Shown in pieces: positions 35,336 to 50,000 of a stretch of 64,000 bases of DNA. Position numbers and translations under genes: made by a program. Where the stretch lies: positions 14,441,301-14,505,300 of the forward strand of contig NW_027184085.1 in NCBI RefSeq assembly GCF_041296385.1, written 5' to 3'. Under the pieces are notes generated by a model. That model saw only the letters and a program-made list of their open reading frames with translations. It was not told where the DNA came from and ran no database searches. Source of the DNA: Aphelocoma coerulescens (Eukaryota; Chordata; Aves; Passeriformes; Corvidae). The number at the start of each line of letters is the position of its first letter. The first letter of the stretch is position 1.

Positions 35336-37194
35336 TTTCTGTAAATGTGCACACACTTCATTTTGTGTTAAAAGATAATTGAAAAAAAGTTGGCTTTCTT
35401 CTCCCCAAAGTTTCATTTTATACATTCCCCCTTGGAGGTCTTCAAAGTCTAACACTTTTACCTGTTCCAGTTCTTTCTGAATCTTGTAAGGCAAGATTCA
35501 TGGATTAGTGACAGTGACAGTGATAAAAAGGAGACAGTTCTTCTATTGCATATGAGGATAGTTTTAGGCAGCTTCATTTGAAAGAAAGGCCCAGATAAAA
35601 GAGAAGGAACAAGAATGGATATTGTCATTCTTTGAGAAAAGTTTTAGATAGTCAAAAAGCTACAATCGAGGCAGAGAAATTTTTTTGCTTAAACAGTCCT
35701 GTTAAATAAACACAGACCAGATAGAAGCTATATAAATAAAAAAGAAACAAGGAGGAATAGGTAAAATTAATGTGTTGTCTAGCCCAGAGTATAGAAAGGT
35801 GTAATAAGAGAAGTTAATATGTTACATAAAGATTTATTGCAGGCTGGGCAAAGAACAGAACAACTTCCATTTAAATGTTTTAAGAAAAGAAAAGAGAAGA
35901 ACAAAATCAAGAAGGGCACCTGTTTAATGAACACCTCTTTCTCTCTCATTAGGAGCAACCTTTATAGAATAATTTATTACTTTTTATCTGGAAAAAGGCA
36001 AGATGAGGTACTTGAAGCATTTTCCTGACAAAGATGAAATTATTCCCAAGCCAGCAGAAGAAGAAGCACACTAAGCCTATAGTGGATAAACACCTGAGAC
36101 AACAGGGCCAGGTAACTTTTTCCCAAGTCATGAAGTAAATTTTCTGTGGAATGTTCTAGACAGTTGATTTTATATAGAAAATAGATTCTATCAGAGGCCA
36201 GAGAAAATGTCTGATGCCTGGAAGAGCTGCAACATTGTCCACACTTCAGCCAGAGCAAACAGAATGACAGATGGTGGCTTAATTTGATAGCAATCTCAGG
36301 CAAAATAGTGGAAAATCAAATAATCAATTGTAGGAGATTCAGCCGACAGAAAATGAGCCATCTTGAATCTACCATGGCAACACATCTGCCACTGCTGTTC
36401 TTTAATCTGCCCAAACGCTTAGTGAAGTTTTTTTGCTTTGCAGACAACAAGAAGATGCAGCTAATCTGAAAGGTTAAGGTCTTTGTGGCATTACCCCCAG
36501 CTTTCTGTATTCTCCATGCTCCGTTCTCTCCTTCCATTTTCCAGAGTCAATGATCTTTAGTTGTAGCTGGAGAAACAGGTTATCCATTGAACTTGGAAAA
36601 CAAGTTCTGCCAGACAGTGGATTTAATTATTGAGTGGCAGAAGGCAAAGATAACTTGAAGTTTTGAATGGTGGTGGTAAATTGTACTTGGCTCTTCTTTG
36701 CAAAGTTGCAATTGAAAAATGAGTGCACTAAAATATCTTCAAAGTGCTGGCTAATGTGTTGGAATGTTTCTTATAAGATAATAGGGAAAAATGTTGCCTG
36801 AAATCTAAAAAACTATCATCGGCTGTAGTTGCTAGAGCTCCAGTGCACAGCAGCTTGCTTGTAACCTAAGCAATGAACTAAAACATGAAACAGACTCAAT
36901 TACAGAGCAAGTTTGCATGATAGCAGCAGAAGACTGTAAACAAGATACAGTGCATTTGAGAAATCAGCAGAGATGCAGAAATGTACAGCAGAATCCTCAC
37001 TGAGGTAATCCCCAAGCTGTGAAAATTCAATCATAGAAGAAAAACTCTTTTGCCCTAACTACAAACGCAAATACATACTGCACCAACTGTACAGTATGAG
37101 CTCTGTGGCACCCAGGGATGCAGTTGACTTTTAAAGGCTGATCACTCCAATACATATAAAGCAAGCAGAACATGTTGAATAGTTAGTCAGTGAG

Positions 37195-37259
37195 ATGTGT
37201 GTATATGTGTGTGTGTGTGTGTATTTTTATATGTGGGTATATATATATGTATGTATGTA
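37195..37259 (+). repeat. (TG)n / (TA)n microsatellite
   Basis: An uninterrupted TG run near 37206-37221 is followed by TATATATATATG and TATGTATGTA repeats. Confidence 0.85.
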
Positions 37260-40200
37260 AAAAGAAAGACTGTTTGCAGTACCTCATAAAACATATTGAG
37301 TTTCTTAGCTTTTGCAAGAGAACTGGTTGTTAAGGAAGTTTTGAGATACTGAAAAGTATGACATGAGTGTGTCACAGCATGAGTCAGACATTGAGTGGAA
37401 AATGGGCTAGCAAGGTTTTCAAACTATAAATTGGTTTAAAAACCAGAGTGAATAAATAGAAAAGAATCTTACATGGCTAGGACTGGGAGAGACTCCATGG
37501 CTTTAAGCAAATATTCATGGCACAGAGGTGTCCTGGTCTCTTTTCTAAAGGGCTTTTGTAACCCAGTCTGGAAGAGATGGCGGGAGGTACCCAGTGCAGC
37601 CATCCACTCAAAACAACAGCAGCAAGAATGTCAGATCATGTGGCCTGGGGCTTTCTCCCGACCAGTCCTGAAAAGCTCCAAGAACACAGACCCCACTGCC
37701 TCTCTTAGCAACCTGCTCTACACAGGACTGTCCCTACAGGGAAAAAAAGCTTCACATTGTATATAATGTGGGTTCCTCCTGTTTCAACTTAGACATACAC
37801 TCTCGCATCCTGCTGCCTTGCACTGTTCTGGAAAGCATGGCTCCATCTTCTCAGTGACCTGCCCAGAGGCAGAAGGGGGCTCTGAGGTGCCTTCCCTTCC
37901 TCAGGCAGAAGCAGTCCAGTCTGTCAGGCTCCCCTTGCCAGGCTCACTCTCCCTGCTCAACCTCTTCTTCAGGTTTTGTTATTCCACAAAAGGCCAAAAA
38001 GATGCTCCCATTAATTTCAGAGATTTATAATTTAAAATAGACTACTGTTTATCTGATGGTATTAGGAGAGAGATACTCTGTTCATTGCTTATACAAACCT
38101 GTAACAGCTCCATTGGTCAGAAAATATCAGTAAGGGAGTCAGAAGTTCCATTTCAGGATGCTGACAGTTGCTGGTCTTGGTATCTTGTAAAAGACCTTTT
38201 AATAATAAAAAAAGGTCAGGCTGCTACTAATTATGGATTGAGGCAATTTTGGCTGGACAGAGCATAAATTCATTGAACTTTTCCAGAGTAATGAGTAGGA
38301 TATGTTTTCTGACTTGAGAAGTTGATCAGTTAATCTGGGCCAAATACTGCTAAAGAGAAAAAAACCCAACAAAACAAAAGAAACAACTAAAACCAACTAC
38401 CACCACCACCATCATCCTATCTGTGAATATTCATTTATGATTATACAATAATTTCACCTGATCACAATGGGGTCTCTTTTTATTTAGGAAAACAATATTT
38501 GTGAATATTCTGTTCAATTAATTTAGTCTATGGTCTGACAAGGAAAGAACTAATGTTAAGGTGCTTGGAGTGACGAAACCCTTGGCCTGGCAACTTAGAC
38601 TTAAAAGCCATGCAACATATGCATTAAATTAACACAACTCAAGATAGTTACTTTTCAGGACTAGCTACTCCTCAAAGAAATTATTTCAAAAATACATTTA
38701 GCAGTAAATAGGAATGTAATAGTAGACACTAAACCAAAGATATCTCAATTCTGGACAACAGAAAGTGAAAATATGTTGTTCAGAATATATGTCATCTTCT
38801 CCAAGTCCCACATGTAAATCTGTTACTCTGAAATACCAGTTTCCTCCTTCACCTCTACTATTTTATACTCAAGCCGAAACACTGGGCCCAATGTATGTTA
38901 CTTCTTAAAAATTTGCTTCAGATTAAAGTAATTGATAATTGTCACCATCTTTTATTTTTGAAGTGTTGGAAACAACAGAAACATTACAATAGAGATATTA
39001 TGTTCCCAGAATACATCTTCTTAAATGGGAATCAGATTCATCCGGAATGAATAAACCCGTGATAGATGCAGTGCACATTGTGCTCAGAGAAAGCAGTTCT
39101 CTTCCATTTTGAAAGGGGCCTTATTAGCTAATTACACAGCAATAATCAGAACATGCTGATCCCAGCGAGTAATGACCAGAAGGGGGTGATTTTGTCTGTG
39201 CACACCTTGAGCCAGCAAGCCCTGAGTCATTTATCCTCAGGAAGCTGCATTATTCTTATTGGCAAATTAAACTGCATATGAGAGCAGAGCCTGAAGGTGT
39301 ATGGACAGCTTAATTTTATTGGCTACTGTGGAAATAGCTGTGTGTACAGCAAAGGGAATGAATGTCGTGTATGTCAAATGTTATGTATGACAAATTAATT
39401 GAAAATAATCCCCAGACATTCTAGTTGCTTGATAATCGCAACACATTTTCCAGTAGTAACATGACTGATTTCATTTCACACTGTACTTATTACAGCCTTT
39501 TTTTTTTCCTTTTAATAACAGTGGTCTATATGAAACCTGAAATATTTGGTGCTTACTGATTTCAAAATAGTAATTGCAGTCATTCACAAAATTGCAAAAA
39601 CTTTGAAGAAGGAAAGATAAAAAAAGGAATTAGCTGAATTTTTCCTGCTCTCAGCAGGACTTGCTTTCATACAGATGAGTGTCTCCCATTAATTAACAGC
39701 AACTAGAACCATGATCCCAAAGTTCCTGGAGAGCTGTGGAATGGCAAGTTCTTGCAGTCAACAGCCTCTTTCCTGAGGGAAACAACCATTAGGAAAGGGC
39801 ACAGCCTCTTTCCTGTTGAATATGTTTTTCTTTCAACATCATTTTCCACAACATAAAATGTAATAGAATTGCTTTGTTAAATCTCAGCTAGACTAAGCAA
39901 TTTCTTACAACGTGGTTTTCCAAGAAAAAATAAAAGGCACTAAACATATACCCAGACCTGAAATACATTGCTAGTGCTATTACATGTAAAACTAGAGCTA
40001 ATGGCTTGTTTCTTGACAAGTAGCTTTATCATATGGTTTCTTCAGCTCTGCATTTTTCAGCAGCAGTTATTACCGGAGGTTTAACCAAGGCATGGACTGT
40101 TACTGGCAGCAATGGCTTGGCCACATTTGTCAGCACAGTGTGGCACCATCGTGGTAACCTTTCAGACAAACACAAGTGGAACATGTGCTCTGGACTTGTG

Positions 40201-40827
40201 CCATTTCTTAGAAACAATGGTCTTACCATTTACAAAAGAGACAGTATCAAAGCATTGAACATGCCTTCTCAAGAAAGACAGGCTGAATGAGAAAAATGGG
40301 AAACCTGCTACTCCCTAATCCAGTATAGAAATATGAGAACAAGCAATTGTAGGGTGACTTTCACCCAAGGTGCTCCAAGGGGTTTAACTAAACATACCTT
40401 GAATTTGTCCAACATTTGTAATTTTAGAAAACAATCTTTGATATTCACACATTAAGTTTGATTTTATCTGAGTGGACTGTAGATTCAAAAGCTAGTAGTA
40501 TTTTTCCCATGATTATGTTATGCCAGTGCCTAACAATCATTCATTGACATAATTTAATTTTATGTGAATAAAAGACAAAAGCAATACTTCAAGCCATAAT
40601 TTTACAAATGAGATGGCAAGGTCCAGAAACATTAAAAAATGAACAAGGAAATCCTAGAGGTAAAGCCTGGGGACAGCAACTTGATCATAAGATCTGCTTC
40701 CTGCTTGCCTGGCCTGTTTCCTTGCCCTACTGCAGGGTGTGAACATATATAGAAGGAGGTTTGGTTCTTGTTTATTTTGGTTTTGTTTTATTGTTTTGGG
40801 GTTTGGGGGTTTTTTTTGCATGTGTTA

Positions 40828-40910
40828 GAATCACAGAATGGTTTTGGTTGGAAGCAATCTCAGAGATGATGTAGTTTTAACCCCTCTGCCATAGTATTGG
40901 TTTTAGTACC
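40828..40910 (-). repeat. CR1 LINE 3' tail fragment, antisense
   Basis: TAGAATCACAGAATGG at 40828 is the reverse complement of the CR1 tail octamer repeat, followed by GGTTGGAAGCAATCTCAGAGATGATGTAG, the usual CR1 3' consensus. A G/T-rich stretch precedes it. The body beyond about 40910 is too diverged to follow. Confidence 0.7.
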
Positions 40911-42326
40911 AATCCCTGGTCTTAAAGAAGAATGTGCTATACACTTTACAGCAAGGCTTATGCTCAGCCCACTCTTCCCTCTTTTACAGGGATACTCAAC
41001 TGAAGATTCCCTGTGCATCTCAAGAACCTGTCCCAGAAGTATTATCTTCCCTGGAGCATGGAATTTTCTGGATGATGGAGAAGTCCCTCAAGCAGAAAGC
41101 TTGTCACTATTCTGGCAGTGACTTTGTCAATGAAGATGAGGATTTTGGAAATCTGATATGAAATTGAATTGCTCACATTGGCTATCATTGTTTTTGAGAC
41201 ACATTAGCTGCATGCTGTACAGTTACAGGCTTCTCACAGCACTCAGACAGAGGAAAAAGCAGTTGTGAGAACATATACTAGACATGACAGGAATAAGGAT
41301 CAATAGACATGTTTCTTTGCTGGAAAAACAAGATAAGAAGAAAATTTCTGGACTACCTGAAAATTTCCTGACCAAAACGTGAACACAATGCTATACTTAC
41401 CTTGGTAGCCTCCTTTGAAGTGCTCAAAATGCTGGTGAGACTAAAAGATGAATTTGGATCCTTAAGTGCTTCCTAATATTGGTACAAAACTATTAATGCT
41501 TATGTATGTCTTGTCTGGGTAAAAGCTCCATCAACTGAGTATCATCTCATAGGTTTAGAATTTCCAGGCTCTGGGGTTCCTGCCAAAAGGAAGGGAAGGA
41601 AACCTATTTGTCATCTCTACAGAAGTATGGCATAAATGTCTTGCTTCACATTCCTGAGGATGCACAGTGGGAGGGAAGGGAACAAAGTGGGGAAAATAGA
41701 GCCTGGGTGACTCAGTAACATACAGACCGGCCACCACAGACCTACATAGCCAGAAGTGTCTGTCTAACTGGCATCCAGAAAGTTTTCTCTCTGTGCATGG
41801 AGATCTTCAAGTCCTCACATAAGGTCTACAACACACCTTGGTATTACAGGTTTGCAGATGGTGGGTCAGGCACAGCTTTCCATGGAGGTGTAGGTACCCT
41901 TGATCTCCCATGCTATGGACAGAGGTTCAGCAGACCATGAACAGCCTTCTGCATTTCTGTTGGGAGAGGGCAGATCTAAGTTTCAGTATGGCCATTTCTT
42001 GAGTTTGTAACCTCTAAGCAAAAATCATTATAATTTTGCCTTAGAAAGAAGAAGAGAACCCTGAAAGCATAACTGTCAGGCAGGACTAATCACCTGTGTG
42101 CCACACAGAGCTGTTAGAGTAGTTAGGATTTGCTTGATAGAGTTGTGCCTGAAAGAGAGATTATTTATATACCTGTTGCAATGGCAACACAAAAAGACAT
42201 CAAGAGTTTTCAGCTGTGCTTACTTTGAGTCAGAATGAGTTTTCTTCAGAGATGGTGATCTCCAGTGTTTTTTGCCCCCTACTTTTTATATACTTATCAC
42301 AAAACAATGAAGAATTGTGGGGCCAT
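40911..42326. other. Non-coding stretch, no gene seen
   Basis: Nothing recognisable apart from short open frames without domain similarity. Confidence 0.45.
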
Positions 42327-42331
42327 TGAAG

Positions 42332-43383
42332 TGTAGTGGATTAACCTGGGCAGATGCCAGGCCCCCACCAAAGTCACTCTCTCACTCCTCTCCACAGCTG
42401 GACAGGGGAGAGGAAATTTAATGAAGGGTTCATGGTTTGAGATATGGACTAGGAGAGATCACTTACCAAATACCATCACAGGCAAAACAGGCTCAATTTA
42501 GAGATATGAAGCGATTTTATTACTAACCAGATCAGAGCAGGATAATGAGAGGTAACATAAGCCCTTAGAAACACCTTCCCCACCCTGTTCCCTCCTTCCC
42601 AGCTCTACCTCCTACCCCAGCAGTGCAATGAGACAGGGAATGAGGGTTGTGGTCAGTTCATCACCCGGGGCTTCTCTCACAGCTGAGGAAGAGGAGTCAT
42701 TCCCCTGCTGCACTGTGGGGTCCCTCCCATGGGAGACAGCTCTCCATGAATTTTTCCAGCATGGCTCCATCCCATGAGCAACAGCTCCCTGTGAACTGCT
42801 GCAATGTGAGTCCATCCCATGGGCACCAGTCCCCAGTGGGTCACTGTTCCCTGCAGTTCAGTCCTTCAACGACAGGCTGCTCCAGCCTGGGAGCTGGGCC
42901 CTCTTCCCACAGGTCTCCCACAGGATCACAGCCTCCTCTCAGGCACCCACCTGCTCCAGTGTGGGGCTTCTCCAGGGGCTACAGATGGATATCTGTAACC
43001 CCAGGACCCTGGACCTCCCTGGGCTGCAGGGGCACAGCTGCCTCACCATGGGCTGCACCAGGGGCTGCAGAGGAGCTGGCCGCTGGAGCAGCTCCTCCTC
43101 TGCCTCCTTGGTGTCTGCAGGACTGTTCCCCTCGTGTGTTCTCACCCCGCTCTGCTCTGGCTGGAATTAAAACTGTACAACTTTTGATTTCTTTTTAAAT
43201 ACATTCTCACAGAGGCATTACCACTGTTTCCAATCAGCCCAGACTTGGCCAGCAGCACGTCCATCTTTGGAGCCATCAGGGATTGGTTCTGCCAGACACG
43301 GTAGAAGCTTCTAGCAGCTTCTCACAGAAACCAGCCCTGCAGCTCCCGCTGCGACAAAAGCCAGGCCATGCAAAAACAATACA
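42332..43383 (-). repeat. Antisense solo LTR, TGTA...TACA ends, 5-bp TGAAG duplication
   Basis: The 1052-base block begins TGTAGTGGATT and ends AACAATACA. TGAAG flanks it on both sides (42327-42331 and 43384-43388). Plus-strand TTTTATT near 42515 gives AATAAA on the minus strand, so the LTR reads leftward. A 5-bp duplication fits class III (ERVL-like) or some class II elements. The middle part repeats a motif close to 'ccatcccatgggca' several times. The plus-strand open frame of 183 codons at 42647-43198 lies wholly inside and is not a gene. Confidence 0.8.
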
Positions 43384-43388
43384 TGAAG

Positions 43389-46300
43389 AAATGCAGCTAG
43401 GTTTGATCTGACATGATCAGGTTCTGTGGTATTTAGTCAGTGTATCAACATGATAATCTCTCTGGTGGCGAATTTTCTTCTGTGTTTTTTGAAAATTCTC
43501 AGATGATGTTTTTCCTGCAAAGTACTGTCTCAAAACTTTCAAATAAAAGGTCAGTTACCTGATTTGTCATTTACTGGGTCATAGATATGCTTCTGAGGTT
43601 TAATCTTCAGCCAAAAATGAGGGGCAAACTTCTGATCATGGCTAGATTGTCTTAGCATAATATATTAATTATATAATTTAAAAATTGCTATGTATTTTTG
43701 GGTTAGATAAAACAATGTAGGGTTTTGTAGAACTATAGAGCACAGAAGGTGAATAAGGACTCCTTTTGCCACCTCCTGAAATACAACCACCATTAAAGAC
43801 AAGTCTTCTCTGTCACAGACAAATAACAAGAATAACAAGAGTAACAAGAATAGATGGCAGACATCTCCACCTTAGAGAGATGAAGACACCAAGTCTGGCA
43901 GGTGAGGATGCTGACAGCTGGAACAAAGCACCAAGAGACACTGATGTTCAGCTGTCACTTGGTCTCTCTAAATCAAGCCTGGGTATTTTTCTGGAAGATA
44001 AATCATACAGAGATCAATGAGTGAGGGTGAAGCTTTATAGCATGTGGCATGTGGGTCAGACTAAGTAACTAAAGGTGTCTTCCAGCATTTCTATTGATTA
44101 GTCAGCTGACCAGAGGAATGAATGACAGATCATGCATTCAGTGAGAACCACAGGCAGGAACTGAGGCAGGTAGGGCATGTGAACTCCTGACCATCCACTG
44201 TGCAAATCACTGCCCCTTAAATAAATAAAGCCATAACATATTATATAGCAAGGTACACAGGATCCTGATTTTGCCCCTGTGTGGTGGGGCTTTTTTCCTT
44301 AGGAAACTCTCTGTTTCTCTCCATGCTTTTTGTTTGTTTATTTGTTTTATTATGAGACAAGGGATAGGAGCAGTACACGACTTTCTTTTGTAGCTCATGA
44401 TTTTATATCCTACATCTGAAAACGAAATGTAGCATGAAATTTACTTTTGTAGTAATGTGAAATTGGATCAAGTAAAAGCAATTTCTGTACTCTTAGCAGG
44501 GAGAGCCCCTTAAAAAAGGCTGAAGAGGCCTCCATTCAGTTTAAAAAAAATAACCATCAGATTTGTACCTTGTCTCACAGTGATTTTATTACCATCTGAT
44601 ACATGAATGATATTGAATTACAGATGGATCACCATATCAAGCTACAAAATTATGAGATTTTCCTTTTGCTCCAATGTATTGTTCAAATTCTTTCTCTCTG
44701 TGACTCAATAAAAAGCATCAGACTCTGCGCAGCTGCAGCTAAAAGAACTTCCACCATAAAACATTGGCTCTGTTTGCAGCAACTAGGACAATGGTTTTTA
44801 TTTTAATAACAGTGTTCAGTGATTCATGTTAATAAAAGAAAATCCTCAAGAAGCATAGGCCTTCAATGCTTGGATTTTTTTATTTAATTAATTATTCCTC
44901 CATTTGATTAGGATGGTATGGTTCAGAAATCTCTGGAAAAAGTGTCATATTATGACAATTACTGTTATTCACCCTCAGGCTAGCACAGCAGACCAGCTTT
45001 CTGGGAAGTTGCAGCAAAGTAGGGAGGAAGCATCATAGCCCCTTACCCGGTGGCTTCCCCTTGCACTTGGTCTTGCTGTGCGAGCTGGATGACAAGCACA
45101 GGAGCTGTCACAGCACTTCCCACCACCCCCCACACATCTGCCTGGCAGCACCACGCAGGAGCATATGCTCTGCCACAGCCCACAAGGTACAAAGCAGCCC
45201 CGGGGTACAACAAGAGAAGCTCTTGAAAGAGCTTCTGATAAGATGATATTTACCAACCCCATCAAAAAAAAATAAAACAGCTCTGAGACGAAACTGATCC
45301 CTAGAAGTCCTCCAAAATACCCTCCTCACAGTGAATATTAAATAGCACTAATACACAGGTTGGCAGAATAAGTGAAGTGTGGGCTCCGCCACGCATCTGT
45401 AATGCTGGCAGCCCTGTGCATGGGGAAAACGAGCGCACTCAAAGAGCAACTCTCTTCTTTGCCTTTCACATTGCCATGCAGAGTACCTAGCAATATTGCT
45501 GAGCCCCTGTGGTTTGAGTAAATAAACAGTTCCAGTTTGTAATTAGTAGGAAGCAGAATGATAAAATATAATGAAAAATGAGACCTTCACCAGGCCAAAA
45601 TAATTGTTTCTGACACAGCACTGAAGAGGAATTTGTCCATGTACGAGTACAATGCAGGACAAACAGCAAACTGTGAGAGCTTTTATACATGAATAAATTA
45701 AAATTATCTGGTTGGAAATTACACACACACTCATAGTATACACAGAGATTTCACTGACAAAACTGCTGTTACTCTGAAGCCATAGTGGTGGAATGACCAA
45801 ACAGACAAGTCCTCAGAAGCTTGGCTTCACCTGCTCAGGCAGCCTTACCACAGGAAAAGGATTAGCAACCAGTAACAGCTTAAGCAGGTGCAGAATGAGC
45901 TCCCAGACAGCAAAGCTGCTGTTAATTTTGAGAAAGTCTGTTTCCATGGTTTCTACAAAAATATTCCAGGTAACATCAAACCACTTGCTCATCCTATGTC
46001 AGTGATATTCCCCCTCCTGATGGCAATGGTGCAACAAAAATCCTTGCCCTGACATCCATGCCTTTTAACCAGAGATTGTCCCTTCCATGTCAGGGAGGCA
46101 CAGATTGAGCTCCCTGTACCCTGCAGAAGTGGTGGGTGATGGTGCCATGGTCACTATGACTGGCCTGTTGTCCAGGAGCCCCAGAAATGGCTCAAGGCAT
46201 ACTGCATCACTGGAGCCCTAAAACTTCCCAGTTGTCATTCCAGGATGCAGTCACTAGTTTAAACCCTGTGATTCCCTCCTCACCTGCCACATTTGGTCAT

Positions 46301-46719
46301 CAGCACTCTGTGTCCCTGCTGTCAGCTATAAAGACCTTGTGGACCCCAAGGGCCTGCCAAGATCCCCATAACATTAGGAAACCTCACCTTTAAGGGTGTG
46401 AGCACACAGCACCTGCCTGAGTGCCCAAATCATCAGCTATGGGCTCTCCTGGGGCACCACTTTGTAAAGGGTAATGAAATACTCCTGAGGGTGGAGAGAG
46501 GGTGAGTGTGACCATGCTTGGAAGTGTGGTCAGAGCTCCATCAGGTTATGGCCTTACCTCATCCAGGGGCTAACATTAAACAACACTATAACAGAATAGA
46601 AAAATCTGTTGCTAACATAATCTGAATTTAAATGTAATGGATTACAAAAAAGGCATTTGTCTGCAGTACAAATTAATGTGGATTAGAGTAGGTACACAAC
46701 AAAATGTGTGGCTGGTCCC
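43389..46719. other. Non-coding stretch, no gene seen
   Basis: No gene recognised. A short AACAAGAATAACAAGAGT simple repeat occurs near 43825-43850. Confidence 0.5.
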
Positions 46720-47090
46720 TGTGATGGCATGAAACATCCTGGAGTGATGCCTGAAGTGGCCACCTAAAACAGAGACTAGACAAGAATAAGGGAATAAAGG
46801 TAGGTATTTATTTGAAGGGCCTTCAAAGGTACACCCTGGGGAGCCAGAAGCTACTGCCAAGATGGACCCCAAGATGGACAACAGGTCACAAGTTCTTCAC
46901 ACTTTGATAAGTTTGGTTCATTAGCACATCAGGATTAATTCTCCAATTAAAGCTTCAGTTAATGATGCAGTTTCCCCAAGCTTGCCCCCCTTTTAGAGGC
47001 TTTTGATTTACCTGTTTTGGGCCTAGGACAGTCTGAGCATCCTTGAAGAGCAGGCCCAGAGAGGCTTTGTTATGTCTACCTAGCATGAGA
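46720..47090 (-). repeat. Probable antisense LTR
   Basis: The segment order (GGCCACCTAAAACAGAG, GGTATTTATTTGAAGGG with AATAAA on the minus strand, CAAGATGGACCCCAAGATGGA, 'tttgataagtttggttcattagca', 'attctccaattaaagcttcag') is one I associate with a common avian LTR family. Ends and target duplications could not be fixed, so the boundaries are approximate. Confidence 0.45.
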
Positions 47091-50000
47091 GAGCAGAAAT
47101 TAAGAGGCTACAAGAAACTTCAGAGTTACACACTAAGCACTACAGGATTTGAAAAATATTAAAGTTAAAACCTAAGGCATCAGGAGCAGTTAGCCATTGG
47201 CAAAGAGCAGTGGAATTCTTCTCTGGAAATAAAGTATGGATAAACTAAACAACAGAAAGAGGAACTTTTTAGGCTAAGAAGTGTGTTTGGCACTACAGCA
47301 AAAGGTGCAAACTGCCAATAATAGTGTCAGGATGGGAGTGGACAGTAGTAAGCCAGCAGAGCCTCTGAAGCAGTCCCTCAGCCTGGACAACAGGCAAGAT
47401 GACATGCAGAAGTGGGCTTGGTAGACATGTGAATAGAAAAACAAGAAGTGACAGACAGGGATAGTGGGAGACTGTATTTGATAGCTCAGGAAGCCTTGAC
47501 TTCTATTTGCGCATCTGCAGGCAGACAAAGTTCAGTCTGAAGTTTGCTTTGTTTTTCATGGTGCTGATGCTGGGTGGCATCAATGAACAGCATTTTTATC
47601 CTTGCTGTCTCTGCAAGAGGTTCATTCCCGTCATCACATGCAACTCAGCCCCAGTTTCACAGCTTTTTATTAAGGCCACCAGAACTGTACCCATTAATAG
47701 AACCCAAAACTCAAAATGGTTCAAATTCAAACAAAGTAAAATGCTTTTCTACACAACTACATTTTTCTCTCTGAAGGCATACTACAGAATGACCCATACC
47801 TGACTGAAGCACCATGGAAACCCTTTAGATACTACACTGATGGGGGTTCTGTAAAAGCCTGTATAAAATCTGTACAATCCTGATTAGAAATGTGTACACA
47901 GAAGGGAGACATTGATACTATGCATTAGAGCCTCTGCAGGGGCACGCTGTGAATTGCTTTATGTAGTGCCTTCTAAAGTTTATTCTTTGGTGTAAATCTA
48001 AATGTGGTAAAAGAAAAAAACAATCTCTGCTCAGATCATCTGGGAAAAGATTGTTTAATGTCATTAATATTATAAAATAATGAATTACAAGCCCGCTGTT
48101 TCTTGTATAAAGCAGTCCAACTCTGTAGACTCAAGGGCTTTTTGAAATATCCTTGCAACCACATCACTGGAGGAGTCTGCTGGTGTTTCACAGCACCATT
48201 CCCACAGCCTGCTTCGGCCCAGCACTGGGCACTATGTGGATTTTGCTACATTGGTGTCCACAAAGAGTTGGGGTGTTCAATGGGACCAGCAAAACCTGGG
48301 TCTTTATAACAAGTGAGAAAGCTGTTGCTCAGCCATGGTCCCTAGGGTTTAAAATCATCAGCAGCAGAGAGTACACACATTCATGCATGACAAGTGAGAG
48401 ACTAAACATCCATGAACACTGCATGATTTTGATGAATAAACAAGTAACCTTGGGTGCATTCATGCCTGGATAGTCCAGAGAAGCTTTCATTTTTCACTTT
48501 GAGTGATGGCACTGATCGTGTTCTTCACCACCAGCATGACTGCTGCACATTCTGAGTAGAAAGAGGGAATTACATCTTGAGGATTACTAGCATACCTACC
48601 CTAGTTCCTGTGTAAGGAAAGGATGTCCTCAAAGGACAAGGTAATTATTCCTCTTGCAGGGAATGAATGTGCAGGATTCCTGCAGACTGGGAAGAGTGAC
48701 AAAAATATTCCTAACAATTCAGACTGGTTTGATTTTGCTTATGGACAATGACAAAGCTGTCCAGAAAACCTCACCTAGCACAGCAACTTCTGCTGTTTCA
48801 AGACACAAGAGTCCCACACACACATGAAAGTGATGGTGCGACCCTGCAGAAGATGCTGACATTACAGATCCACATGCTTCTCACTTAGGGAGGTGGCAGG
48901 TTGTGAAATGGTCAGCTTTTCATAATCCTTGGTACAATTTCTATGCAGACTCTTTGTAAAGGATCCCTAAACAATGTGCCAGGCTCCCATGGCTACCATT
49001 AGAGATGGTCCTATCTGCATCTATGATTATAGATAATTATTAGCCATGGTTATGAACAATTTATTGACCTATTGGATTTCTTTATTAAGTTAGCCATGAT
49101 AATTTTACTAGATCACCCATGGTAAAATGTTTAAAACCAAGATTGTAATGTAAAGTAAATACATTTATTTCCAAGCTGTGTTTTTCAAACTAACAAACAA
49201 AAAATCCCTACTGAAAGATAAAAAGGAAATATTATTCTGAAAAAGGACAGTTGTTGCCACTGACACACCATATCTACCTGCCTGCACATACACAGACATG
49301 TCTGTTCAGTTCCAGGCATTGGGATTGCCCAGAGACTTGTCTCCTTGCTGGGCCATTGCTCTCACTTTCTGTCTGACCCTGTTGGCATTTCCAAAAGAAA
49401 TCTCCCTGACAGATGAACTAGTTTGGTGTTTCATTTTCTATTCACCAAAACTGATCACTAGAGTACCCTGCTGCAACAGAGAAGGAAAGAGCTAGGCAGT
49501 GAGGAGCTGAAGACCTATTGACTAATGTGAGATTCAGATACTGAATCAATGCTTACACAATATTTCTCCTCACAGTCAAACTTTTTTTTCATCCTCCCAC
49601 CATGCACAAAAAAACCCCAAAAACAAAAAACAAACAAAAAGCAAAAAACCAGCAGGATTGCATGCTGTTGATGCCACATGGGAAGCTTCACAGCTTGCCT
49701 GTGTCTGCTTTCCATGCAGAGCAAGCAAAGCATATGCAGCAGCAGCATGAGTTGCAGAAAAAATGGACATGCTGCCTCATTTACCTTCCTTCATAGTCCT
49801 GGAAGTTGTAGGTGCTGCACCGCTGTTGAGATTTGACTCTCAGTCTGTAGTGGGTTATTTATGAAGTTTTCAGAAGAGATTCAAACAGTGCAGAAGAATA
49901 CAAAAATGTTTTTTAGGACAGACCATACTCTTAGACAATGCTGCATCACATTCTCCCAGAAAGCCTTAATTCTCAAAAAATTCAGTATTGTTTCATTGTG

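Larger units (their letters stand above)
32830..40827. other. Non-coding stretch with simple repeats
   Basis: No gene recognised. It contains a G/T-only run at 35221-35335, a (TG)n/(TA)n microsatellite at 37195-37259, and an AT-rich region around 39100-39480 with several TAATTA-like motifs. Everything else looks like unassigned intron or intergenic sequence. Confidence 0.5.

Noticed and set aside
42647..43198. Plus-strand open frame of 183 codons, Pro/Ser-rich
   Set aside because: Lies wholly inside the solo LTR at 42332-43383, on the strand opposite to it.
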